Assembly (NCBI GenBank): GCA_963666805.2
Contig: CAXXWR010000004.1
Span: forward strand, 186,001-250,000
Length of the DNA stretch: 64,000 nucleotides
Reading direction: 5' to 3'
Source: Fusibacter sp963666805
Lineage (GTDB): Bacteria; Bacillota; Clostridia; Peptostreptococcales; Acidaminobacteraceae
Shown: in pieces, positions 33,064 to 41,513 of the stretch
Position numbering within the stretch: position 1 is the stretch's first letter
How the letters are laid out: each line of letters opens with the position of its first letter
The notes under the pieces: model-generated
The model's input: only the letters and a program-made list of their open reading frames with translations
What the model was told of the DNA's origin: nothing
Database searches by the model: none
Program-made: the position numbers and the translations under genes

Positions 33064-35745
33064 ATGAAGCAAATAGATGAATCAAAATTGACGCCAATGA
33101 TGAAGCAATACTATGAAATCAAAAAAGAATACATGGATTATATTTTGTTTTATCGCCTTGGAGATTTTTATGAAATGTTCTTTGATGATGCTGTTATTGC
33201 GTCGAGAGAACTGGAAATTACACTTACAGGTAGAAACTGTGGTTTAGAAGAACGTGCGCCACTTTGCGGTATTCCACATCATGCCGTAGACACTTACCTT
33301 AAAAAATTAGTGGATAAAGGTATTAAAGTCGCGATTTGTGAACAAGTTGAAGATCCTGCCACTGCAAAAGGCATTGTCAAAAGGGAAGTCATTCGTGTGA
33401 TTACCCCAGGAACAGTTGTTGATCCTGAAATGCTTGAAGATAGGGCATTTAACTTTGTTGCATCTATTTGCCAAGAAGCAAATCGTTACGGGTTGGCCTA
33501 TTGTGATATTACGACAGGCATGTTTAAAGTGACACAACTTGATTCAGAAAATCAAATGATTGATGAACTTCTAAAAGTTTCACCGAGTGAAGTCATCTAT
33601 AGTGATGCAATAGAACTGTCTTCTGCCGTTAAAGAAATAGCAGAACAACAAGATATTAGTTTGTCACCATTTTTAGAACATGTTTTTGGAGAAGAGCCAG
33701 CTCAAAAAACAATTGAAAGAGTACTCAACATCTTTTCAGTCGAAAGTTTAGGTCTTAACGAGTGGCCAGTGGCAATGCGTGCTTCTGGGGCTTTAATTAG
33801 CTATATTGAAGAGACGGCGAAAGTCCCTCTTAATCACATCACTCATATTGATCATTATTTACAATCTAAGTATATGGTGCTCGATAAATTTACCCGACGT
33901 AATCTTGAATTAACACAAACCATGCGACAAAAAGAAAAACGTGGTTCTCTTCTCTGGGTGCTTGATAAAACCAGTACAGCAATGGGAGCTAGAAAACTTA
34001 GAAGTTGGCTTGAAGAACCCCTTCTCGATGTGGAGATGATTAAGAAGCGACAAGACGCTGTGGAAGTGCTTTTAGAAGACTTACTTTTAAGAAGTGATTT
34101 GACCATGTTTTTAAAACAAATCTATGATTTAGAACGCTTGGTTTCTAAATTGGTCTATGGCAATATTAATCCAAGAGATTTTATAGCTCTTAAACAGTCA
34201 CTTGCAGTGTTGCCAGAACTTAAAATGAGGTTAAGTGATATAAGTGGGGAATCATTGTCGGCAATCTTTGATGATATTGATACCCTTACAGAAGTAACCG
34301 ATTATATTGAAAAAGCGATTGTTGATGAACCCCCTTTTCTCTTAAAAGATGGGGGCTACATTAAGACCAGTTATAATGAAGACCTCAAAGCGTATAGAGA
34401 AGCCATCACCAATGGCAAAACGTGGCTATTAAATATAGAAAATCGTGAGAAAGAAACGACGGGCATTAAAAATTTAAAAGTAGGTTTTAATAAAGTCTTT
34501 GGATACTATATAGAAATCTCTAAAGGCAGTGCTAAACTAGCACCAGAAACTTATGTCAGAAAACAGACGCTTGCCAATGCTGAACGATTTATTACACCAG
34601 AGCTTAAAGAAATTGAAGAAACCCTTTTAGGTGCAGAAGAAAAAGGGATTCGTTTAGAGAGTGTCTTATTTACACAAATTAAAGAAAATGTCATGCAGTC
34701 AATTGATCGTATCCAAAAAACAGCCAGTGCTGTAGCAGAATTGGATGTCTTAATTGCTTATGCAGAAGTAAGTTACCGCTATGGTTATAAGCGACCTAAA
34801 GTGTCTCAATCTCAAACGCTGTCCATTAAAAATGGGCGACATCCAGTCATTGAACGCATATTTAAAGAAACGGCATTTGTTCCTAATGATACTTTATTAG
34901 ACCAAAGGGACAATCAATTTTATATCATTACAGGTCCTAATATGGCAGGTAAGTCCACCTACTTACGTCAAGTGGCTCTGATTACACTAATGGCACAAAT
35001 AGGCTGTTTTGTACCAGCTGATAAGGCGGAAATAGGCGTCGTTGATCGTATTTTCACACGTGTAGGTGCTTCGGATGATTTATCACAGGGACAATCTACT
35101 TTTATGGTGGAAATGAATGAACTTGCTAATATACTCAATAATGCCACCCATCAATCGCTGATTATTTTAGATGAAATTGGACGTGGAACAAGTACTTATG
35201 ACGGACTGAGTATTGCATGGAGCGTCGTAGAATATATTGCGAAAAATTCAGGTAAAACCTTGTTTGCCACTCATTACCATGAATTGACAGAACTCGAAGG
35301 ATTAGTTGAAGGGGTTAAGAACTATAGAATTGCCGTGAAAGAAGTCCATGATGACATTATTTTCTTGAGAAAAATCGAAAAAGGTGGAGCAAATCAAAGT
35401 TATGGAATACAAGTGGCTAAACTCGCAGGTGTTCCTCAACCCGTTATTGAACGCGCTAAAGACATATTATCCACTTTAGAGGCTAACGATATTAACCGCA
35501 ATATGTCCAGTCTTAATGCTTCATATGTTGATAATGAAACAGGTGATAAAGAAACAACTGGGAAGTCGACCAAGGGGAGTCAGAGTACTCATGCGCCAGA
35601 AACCCCTCCAAAACCAATGCTGATTTCAGATGACAATCTCGATCGTCTCATTAGCGATATTAAGATTGATGTGATGACGCCTATAGAAGCGATGAACACC
35701 TTATATGAAATTGTGACCCTGTACCGAAATAAAAAAGGAGAATAG
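33064..35745 (+). CDS. mutS: DNA mismatch repair protein MutS
   Basis: 893 residues. The mismatch-recognition domain begins TPMMKQYYEIKKEY and contains the Phe-x-Glu wedge in GDFYEMFFDDA. The ATPase has Walker A GPNMAGKSTYLRQ, Walker B LIILDEIGRGTSTYDG and the conserved ATHYHEL. MutS binds mispaired DNA and recruits MutL. A Ser/Thr/Lys-rich linker near residues 820-850 precedes the C-terminal helical tail. It lies 11 bases after miaB and 3 bases before mutL. Confidence 0.97.
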   Translation: MKQIDESKLTPMMKQYYEIKKEYMDYILFYRLGDFYEMFFDDAVIASRELEITLTGRNCGLEERAPLCGIPHHAVDTYLKKLVDKGIKVAICEQVEDPATAKGIVKREVIRVITPGTVVDPEMLEDRAFNFVASICQEANRYGLAYCDITTGMFKVTQLDSENQMIDELLKVSPSEVIYSDAIELSSAVKEIAEQQDISLSPFLEHVFGEEPAQKTIERVLNIFSVESLGLNEWPVAMRASGALISYIEETAKVPLNHITHIDHYLQSKYMVLDKFTRRNLELTQTMRQKEKRGSLLWVLDKTSTAMGARKLRSWLEEPLLDVEMIKKRQDAVEVLLEDLLLRSDLTMFLKQIYDLERLVSKLVYGNINPRDFIALKQSLAVLPELKMRLSDISGESLSAIFDDIDTLTEVTDYIEKAIVDEPPFLLKDGGYIKTSYNEDLKAYREAITNGKTWLLNIENREKETTGIKNLKVGFNKVFGYYIEISKGSAKLAPETYVRKQTLANAERFITPELKEIEETLLGAEEKGIRLESVLFTQIKENVMQSIDRIQKTASAVAELDVLIAYAEVSYRYGYKRPKVSQSQTLSIKNGRHPVIERIFKETAFVPNDTLLDQRDNQFYIITGPNMAGKSTYLRQVALITLMAQIGCFVPADKAEIGVVDRIFTRVGASDDLSQGQSTFMVEMNELANILNNATHQSLIILDEIGRGTSTYDGLSIAWSVVEYIAKNSGKTLFATHYHELTELEGLVEGVKNYRIAVKEVHDDIIFLRKIEKGGANQSYGIQVAKLAGVPQPVIERAKDILSTLEANDINRNMSSLNASYVDNETGDKETTGKSTKGSQSTHAPETPPKPMLISDDNLDRLISDIKIDVMTPIEAMNTLYEIVTLYRNKKGE

Positions 35746-35748
35746 GCT

Positions 35749-37782
35749 ATGTTGAACCACCGAATACTCAAATTAGATGAAGTAACAGCGAGCAAAATTG
35801 CAGCCGGAGAAGTAGTTGAAAAGCCAGCCATGGTTGTTAAAGAACTCGTTGAAAATGCAATAGATGCAGGTGCTAGTGAAATCACAGTTAGTATTAAAAA
35901 GGGTGGTAAAAAGCAGATGATGGTCTCGGACAATGGTTCGGGAATTAATCCAGATGATATAGACCTTGTGTTTGAACGTCATGCAACCAGTAAAATAAGA
36001 CAAATTGAAGACTTATATCAAACACGAAGCCTTGGCTTTAGAGGCGAAGCACTTGCTAGTATTTCTGCGGTATCAGAAGTCTCTTTAATTACCAAGAGGA
36101 CAGAAGATGAAGTGGGGATTTCAGTGACATCAACGGGTGGAAAAATCCTTGATAAAAAGCCAATTGGGACAGTCAAAGGGACAAGCATATCAGTTGACAA
36201 TCTCTTTTTTAATACCCCTGCACGTCTAAAATTTCTAAAGTCTAATAGTGCGGAGACAAAGGCGATTGGGGAATTAATGAGTCATTTGGGACTATCTCAC
36301 CCTGAAATTGCCTTTAAGTACATTGTTGATGACAAAAATATATTTTTGACACCTGGAAAAGGTGATTTAAAGCAAAGTATTTTTTCAATTTATGACAAGA
36401 CCATGCTGAATCATTTATTTGAAGTGAAGGAAGAAGCAATGGGCATCAAAGTCTATGGTTATTCGTCAACCTATGACTACACCAAAGGAAACTCAACTTA
36501 TGAAATTGTCTTTGTGAATGGACGATTTGTAAAAAGTCAAGAAATTAAAGAAGCAGTTCAATTGGCGTATAAGCCCTACCTTATGAATAATCGCTTTCCA
36601 GTGACGTTCTTATTTATAGAAATTGATCCTCAAGAAGTAGATGTTAATATCCATCCTCAAAAGACGGAAATCAAATTTCACGATGTTGGCATTGTAAAGC
36701 AAGTAATCTTTACAGCGCTAAAAAAGGCATTTAACCTTCAAAATCAAATTCCAGAAGTTTCTTTTACAGCAAAAGAAATTGAAAAAGCACCTATCGCGCC
36801 TCAAGTAAGCCATTCTCAACCCTTGATGAATGACGAAGATGTGCATCAAAAACCTAAACCACAAGCTGAAGAGTCACGCGGCATGGAAACAAAAGTTTTA
36901 AAGGCACAAACGGACAAGCTAAAAGATAAGCCAAAAGATAATCCCAAAGATATGACTTCACCCACCGGTAATGTGCAAGTATCCAAGCTGATGAGTCATC
37001 CAGACAATCAGCCCAAAGAGTTTATTAACCAAGAAGCCATAAAAAATAGGCTTAACCAAGACGATTCAGTGGAGAAAAATCACTTAAGGGTAGCGGAAAG
37101 TCAATCGAATTATTCACCAGCGTCTAAAGAGCCTCCCATTGATTTCGAACAGTATGACTTCTCAGAATTAACGACATTTGCAGAAGCTTATAATGAACCC
37201 ATTGAAACAACAATCTATGATGGATTAAGATATATTGGTGTCTTTCTCAACACCTATCTTATTTTTGAAAAAGAAGGTGCTATGTATATGATAGACCAGC
37301 ATGCAGCCCATGAGAAAGTTTTATATGAACAATTTATGGAAGCCTATGCTAAACATACGATTCAGTCTCAAATGTTATTGATTCCAGAAACCATAACATT
37401 GTCGTATTTTGATTTATCGACTGTTGAGGAACACCAAAAAGACTATGAAAATGCAGGTTTTCAAATTGATATTTTTGGGCGTGATGCAGTGGTTTTAAGA
37501 GGAATTCCCAGTATGTTTGACCTTGCTTCTGCCAAAGAACTTTTTGAATCAATGGTTGAAGAAACGGGTAGAAGTGTAGAGGGTACTATTAGTGAAAAAT
37601 TGATGACAAAGGCTTGTAAGGCAGCGATTAAGGCCTATCATCCTGTTCAAAATGTAGAAGTTGAGGCGCTTTTAGAGTCGCTTAAAAGCTTAAAAGATCC
37701 TTATACGTGTCCTCATGGTAGACCGATTATTATTAAATTTACTGAATATGAACTTGAACGCAAATTCAAACGTGTGTTATAA
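35749..37782 (+). CDS. mutL: DNA mismatch repair endonuclease MutL
   Basis: 677 residues. The GHKL ATPase (1-330) has KIAAGEVVEKPAMVVKELVEN, DNGSGI and GFRGEALASI. A Lys/Pro/Asp-rich linker (about 345-470) is followed by the C-terminal domain with the endonuclease metal motif DQHAAHEKVLYE plus ACKAAIKAYHP and CPHGRPI. All three mark the nicking type of MutL found in bacteria without MutH. ATG 35749 follows AAAGGAG. Confidence 0.97.
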   Translation: MLNHRILKLDEVTASKIAAGEVVEKPAMVVKELVENAIDAGASEITVSIKKGGKKQMMVSDNGSGINPDDIDLVFERHATSKIRQIEDLYQTRSLGFRGEALASISAVSEVSLITKRTEDEVGISVTSTGGKILDKKPIGTVKGTSISVDNLFFNTPARLKFLKSNSAETKAIGELMSHLGLSHPEIAFKYIVDDKNIFLTPGKGDLKQSIFSIYDKTMLNHLFEVKEEAMGIKVYGYSSTYDYTKGNSTYEIVFVNGRFVKSQEIKEAVQLAYKPYLMNNRFPVTFLFIEIDPQEVDVNIHPQKTEIKFHDVGIVKQVIFTALKKAFNLQNQIPEVSFTAKEIEKAPIAPQVSHSQPLMNDEDVHQKPKPQAEESRGMETKVLKAQTDKLKDKPKDNPKDMTSPTGNVQVSKLMSHPDNQPKEFINQEAIKNRLNQDDSVEKNHLRVAESQSNYSPASKEPPIDFEQYDFSELTTFAEAYNEPIETTIYDGLRYIGVFLNTYLIFEKEGAMYMIDQHAAHEKVLYEQFMEAYAKHTIQSQMLLIPETITLSYFDLSTVEEHQKDYENAGFQIDIFGRDAVVLRGIPSMFDLASAKELFESMVEETGRSVEGTISEKLMTKACKAAIKAYHPVQNVEVEALLESLKSLKDPYTCPHGRPIIIKFTEYELERKFKRVL

Positions 37783-37850
37783 TCAAATAATACTTACTTA
37801 TTTTATAATAAGTTTGATAAAGCTTACAACTCAAGGAAAAGGATCAAAGT

Positions 37851-38813
37851 ATGGAAAAAAAGAAAACCCCAAAAGTAATTTTTTTAGTAGGACCAACAGC
37901 TGTTGGTAAGACCGATTTATCTATCAGACTTGCACAAGCACTAGATGGTGAAATCGTTTCAACTGATTCTGTTCAGATCTATCAAAAATGTGATATAGGC
38001 TCAGCCAAACCAACTTCAGAGGAACTGGCAATGGTCAAACATCATATGATTGATTGCTTAGATCCGAGAATGTCTTTTTCTGTGAGTGAGTATCAAGCGA
38101 TGGCAAAGCCCATTATAAAAGATATTATAAAGCGGGGGAAAACGCCGATTGTCACAGGTGGAACTGGATTATATACCAATGCTTTGCTCTTTGATATGGA
38201 TTTTGGACAGGCGATTGAAGACCTTCCTTTTAGAAAAGAAATGGAAACTTTTGCAGAAGTAGAAGGTGCTTTAAAACTCCATGAAAAATTAAAGGCAATT
38301 GATCCAGATGCAGCCGCTAAAATTCATTTTAACAATAAACGACGTGTCATAAGAGCACTTGAAATCAATCATATTACAGGTGCAAATATGAAGGATTTTA
38401 AAAAGGATCCCGTTAAGACGTCAGATTACGATTATCTGCTAATAGGCTTGACGAGAAATAGGTTAAAGCTGTATGCTAGAATAGAAAAAAGAGTTGACAT
38501 GATGTTAAATGAAGGCCTAATTGAGGAAGTTGAATCGTTAAAAAAAATGGGAATTGATGATACATATCAATCCATGCAGGGTATAGGTTATAAGGAAGTC
38601 TTGAGCTATTTAGATAATCATTATGACTATGACACGATGGTTAAACTACTCAAACAGAATACACGCCACTATGCAAAACGCCAAATGACGTGGTTTAGAC
38701 GTTACGATGATATTGTGTGGTTATCTCTTGATGAAGTAAAATCTATTGAAGAACAACTAAGTACAATACTTTCTATGCTAACAAATAAAGAGAAAAAGGA
38801 GGGGGAAGCATGA
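37851..38813 (+). CDS. miaA: tRNA dimethylallyltransferase
   Basis: 320 residues. The P-loop is VGPTAVGKTDLS, followed by DSVQIYQKCDIGSAKP, TGGTGLY and the C-terminal QNTRHYAKRQMTWFRR, all diagnostic of MiaA. It transfers a dimethylallyl group to A37 of tRNAs reading U-initial codons; MiaB, encoded upstream, then adds the methylthio group. A purine-rich AAGGAAAAGGA precedes ATG 37851. The stop overlaps the hfq start by 4 bases. Confidence 0.96.
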   Translation: MEKKKTPKVIFLVGPTAVGKTDLSIRLAQALDGEIVSTDSVQIYQKCDIGSAKPTSEELAMVKHHMIDCLDPRMSFSVSEYQAMAKPIIKDIIKRGKTPIVTGGTGLYTNALLFDMDFGQAIEDLPFRKEMETFAEVEGALKLHEKLKAIDPDAAAKIHFNNKRRVIRALEINHITGANMKDFKKDPVKTSDYDYLLIGLTRNRLKLYARIEKRVDMMLNEGLIEEVESLKKMGIDDTYQSMQGIGYKEVLSYLDNHYDYDTMVKLLKQNTRHYAKRQMTWFRRYDDIVWLSLDEVKSIEEQLSTILSMLTNKEKKEGEA

Positions 38814-39034
38814 AAAGTGCAGTCAATTTACAAGATGTTTTTCTAAATCAATGCCGTAAAGACCAAACGCATATTACGATCTTTTTAATCAGTGGTTACC
38901 AAATCAAAGGTTTAGTAAAAGGATTTGATAATTATACCATCGTGCTTGACAGTGAAGGAAAACAACAAATGATTTATAAACATGCTATTTCTACAATTAT
39001 TCCAGCAAAAGCAGTTAATTTCCAAGCGCAATAA
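38810..39034 (+). CDS. hfq: RNA chaperone Hfq
   Basis: 74 residues, the usual size of Gram-positive Hfq. LQDVFLNQCRKDQ, the Sm1 strand with FLISGYQIKGLV, and the Sm2 motif YKHAIST identify the hexameric RNA chaperone. It assists pairing of small RNAs with mRNAs. ATG 38810 follows GGAGGGGGAA inside miaA, and the overlap implies translational coupling. A terminator follows. Confidence 0.96.
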   Translation: MKSAVNLQDVFLNQCRKDQTHITIFLISGYQIKGLVKGFDNYTIVLDSEGKQQMIYKHAISTIIPAKAVNFQAQ

Positions 39035-39046
39035 TGAGTGCTTTAA

Positions 39047-39082
39047 AAGTATATCATCTTAATTTGATGATATACTTTTTTC
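39047..39082 (+). terminator. Intrinsic terminator after hfq
   Basis: AAGTATATCATC and GATGATATACTT pair perfectly (12 bp) around a 7-base loop, followed by a T run. Confidence 0.92.
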
Positions 39083-39196
39083 ATGCTATGATTAGTGGGA
39101 AAATGAAAGGAAATTATCGGCTATAACACAAGTAAGAGATTAAGGTGATTGCTATTTATTTTTAGGGGAATAAGGATAAATAGGTATTAAATAGAC

Positions 39197-39226
39197 ATTG
39201 TCTATAGATGACAATCACTATATAAT
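39197..39226 (+). promoter_or_regulatory. Transketolase promoter with an internal palindrome
   Basis: TTGTCT (39198-39203) and TATAAT (39221-39226), 17 bases apart, form a good promoter. Within it ATTGTC (39197-39202) and GACAAT (39210-39215) make a 6-bp dyad around 7 bases that covers the -35 box and part of the spacer, a classical repressor position. Confidence 0.6.
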
Positions 39227-39261
39227 GTTATTGACGAGAAATTATGAAAGGTTGGGAGATT

Positions 39262-41229
39262 ATGATTCAAAGTAAAACAATTAACACGATCAGAGTATTG
39301 TCTGCGGAGGCTATTGAAGCAGCTAATTCTGGACATCCAGGCTTACCTTTAGGAGCAGCACCAATGGCTTATACGCTTTGGTCAAAACAAATGAGACATA
39401 GCCCTAAAAATCCAAATTGGGATAATAGAGATAGATTTGTATTATCTGCTGGTCACGGATCAATGCTGATTTATTCATTATTGCATCTATTTGATTATGG
39501 TTTACCTATGGATGAACTCAAGAAATTCAGACAACTTAACAGCTTAACGCCTGGCCACCCTGAATATGGACATACTGCAGGGGTAGAAATTTCTACAGGA
39601 CCTCTTGGACAAGGTATTGCTAATGCAGTTGGTTTTGCTATGGCAGAAGCGCACTTAGCAGCAAAATTCAACACACCTAAGCATAAAGTAGTTGACCATT
39701 ACACTTATGCGATGTCAGGTGATGGTTGTTTAATGGAAGGCATCTCAACTGAAGCGGCTTCACTTGCAGGCACACTTAAGTTGGGTAAATTGATATTATT
39801 GTATGATTCAAACAGTATATCAATCGAAGGATCAACTGATCTTGCATTTACAGAAGATGTTGCCAAGAAATTTGATGCTTTAAATTGGCAAGTTTTACAT
39901 GTAGAAGATGGTAATGATACAGAGGCGATAGAAGCGGCTCTTAAAGCAGCGAAAGCAGAAACAAGTAAACCTTCAATCATCATTGTAAAAACCATTATTG
40001 GATATGGTGTGGCTTCAAAACAAGGGTCTCATAAAGTTCATGGTGCCCCACTTGGAGAAGACGGGATTAAAGAATTAAAAGCTTTTGCTGGGTTTGAGGA
40101 TCAAGCTGATTTTACAGTGGCTGATGATGTAAAGGCACACCTCTCTGAACTTGTAGAAGATTTAAATAAAAATGTTGACGAGTGGGAGGCTCTTTTTGCA
40201 GACTATGAAAAAGAAAATCCAGAACTCGCTAAAGAATATAAAGGGTGGATGAACCATACTTTAGGAAAAGATTATTTAGAATCTGATGAATTTTGGTCTT
40301 ACTCAGAAGCGGGTGCTTCAAGAAAAACATCAGGTAAGGTTCTTAATAAAATTGCAGATGCAATGCCTAACTTAATCGGTGGTTCAGCGGATTTATCGCC
40401 TTCAAATAATTCAGATATGAAAAATAGAACCTCATTCTTTGCAGAGTCATATGATGGTTCAAATCTACACTTTGGTGTAAGAGAACATGCGATGGGTGCT
40501 ATTGTAAATGGCCTTCAAGCACATGGTGGTCTTCAAGCTTATGGGGCAACTTTCTTCGTTTTCTCTGATTATATGAAACCAGCTATTCGTTTGGCAGCAC
40601 TTATGGGCTTACCAACCACTTACATCCTAACACATGATAGTATTGGTGTTGGAGAAGATGGACCAACACATGAGCCGATTGAACAACTTGCAATGTTGCG
40701 TTCAATTCCTAATATCAATGTCTTTAGACCAGCAGATGCAAGAGAAGTATCAGCAGCTTGGTATTTAGCAATGACAAGCACTAAAACACCTACAGCACTT
40801 ATTTTGACAAGACAAAACCTTCCTGAAATTGAAGGGACATCAAGAGAAGCACTTAAAGGGGCTTATGTAGTTGCTAAAGAAGATAAAAAAGCAGATATCG
40901 TCTTAATCGCAACAGGTTCTGAAGTGGCATTAGCAGTTGAAACAAAAGCGGTTCTTGCTAAAGAAGGTATTGATGCGAGAGTTGTTTCTATGCCATGTCA
41001 AGAACTCTTTGATGCACAAGATGAAAGTTATCAAAAGGACGTCTTGCTTTCGGGAGTGCCTAAACTTTCTATCGAAGCAGGGACAACATTTGGATGGCAC
41101 AAATATGCATGTGATGCATTTGGTATTGATGGATTTGGTTTATCTGGAAAAGGTGGCGAACTCTTTAAATACTTTGGTTTCACACCAGATAATATTGCAG
41201 AACGTGCTAAAAAATTACTTCATAAATAA
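39262..41229 (+). CDS. tkt: Transketolase
   Basis: 655 residues, the full-length single-chain form. Signatures include SGHPGLPLGAAPMAY, the thiamine-diphosphate motif GDGCLMEGISTEAASLAG, FGVREHAMGAIVNG and THDSIGVGEDGPTHEPIEQLA. It moves two-carbon units between sugar phosphates in the pentose phosphate pathway. ATG 39262 has GGGAG just upstream and matches the usual family start; ATG 39244 in frame is the alternative. A good promoter lies at 39198-39226. Confidence 0.96.
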   Translation: MIQSKTINTIRVLSAEAIEAANSGHPGLPLGAAPMAYTLWSKQMRHSPKNPNWDNRDRFVLSAGHGSMLIYSLLHLFDYGLPMDELKKFRQLNSLTPGHPEYGHTAGVEISTGPLGQGIANAVGFAMAEAHLAAKFNTPKHKVVDHYTYAMSGDGCLMEGISTEAASLAGTLKLGKLILLYDSNSISIEGSTDLAFTEDVAKKFDALNWQVLHVEDGNDTEAIEAALKAAKAETSKPSIIIVKTIIGYGVASKQGSHKVHGAPLGEDGIKELKAFAGFEDQADFTVADDVKAHLSELVEDLNKNVDEWEALFADYEKENPELAKEYKGWMNHTLGKDYLESDEFWSYSEAGASRKTSGKVLNKIADAMPNLIGGSADLSPSNNSDMKNRTSFFAESYDGSNLHFGVREHAMGAIVNGLQAHGGLQAYGATFFVFSDYMKPAIRLAALMGLPTTYILTHDSIGVGEDGPTHEPIEQLAMLRSIPNINVFRPADAREVSAAWYLAMTSTKTPTALILTRQNLPEIEGTSREALKGAYVVAKEDKKADIVLIATGSEVALAVETKAVLAKEGIDARVVSMPCQELFDAQDESYQKDVLLSGVPKLSIEAGTTFGWHKYACDAFGIDGFGLSGKGGELFKYFGFTPDNIAERAKKLLHK

Positions 41230-41328
41230 ATCCCGCTTTTGACGCTTTTCTATAAAGTTGACTGTGAACTGCAAGTTTGAAATACGAACAATTTTGACTA
41301 TTTTTTTATAAAAGTATGCAAAAAATAC

Positions 41329-41357
41329 TTTACAAGTTTTATTTTAGTCACTATAAT
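41329..41357 (+). promoter_or_regulatory. Promoter of the pfl riboswitch-pflBA operon
   Basis: TTTACA (41329-41334) and TATAAT (41352-41357), 17 bases apart, with transcription expected to start just before the riboswitch aptamer at 41365. Confidence 0.72.
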
Positions 41358-41364
41358 GTAAGTA

Positions 41365-41470
41365 TCTCATGACTGGCGGAGACAAGTGGATTAACCACGA
41401 GGGATTGAGAAAAAACAAAGAATAGCCGACCGCCTGGGCACTAACTATGCCTAGGTGTGTCGGTTTTTTT
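41365..41470 (+). promoter_or_regulatory. ZTP (pfl) riboswitch with overlapping terminator
   Basis: The leader matches the pfl RNA motif. P1 pairs TCTCA (41365-41369) with TGAGA (41406-41410). The invariant TGACTGGCG is at 41370-41378, a GTGG/CCAC hairpin follows, and the 3' domain is CCGACCGCCTGGGCA (41426-41440). GGCG and CGCC can form the known pseudoknot. The 3' domain is also the left arm of a terminator (CCGAC and CCTGGGCA against TGCCTAGG and GTCGG, then T run). ZTP/ZMP binding would block that terminator and switch pflB on when 10-formyl-tetrahydrofolate is low. Confidence 0.93.
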
Positions 41471-41513
41471 ATACATAAAAAGACCTGCCTAGGAAGTCAA
41501 TTAGGAGGTTGAA

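Noticed and set aside
35589..35933. Minus-strand frame of 114 codons across the mutS/mutL junction
   Set aside because: It is antisense to two certain genes and has no ribosome site; its length is a by-product of the codon use of mutS and mutL.
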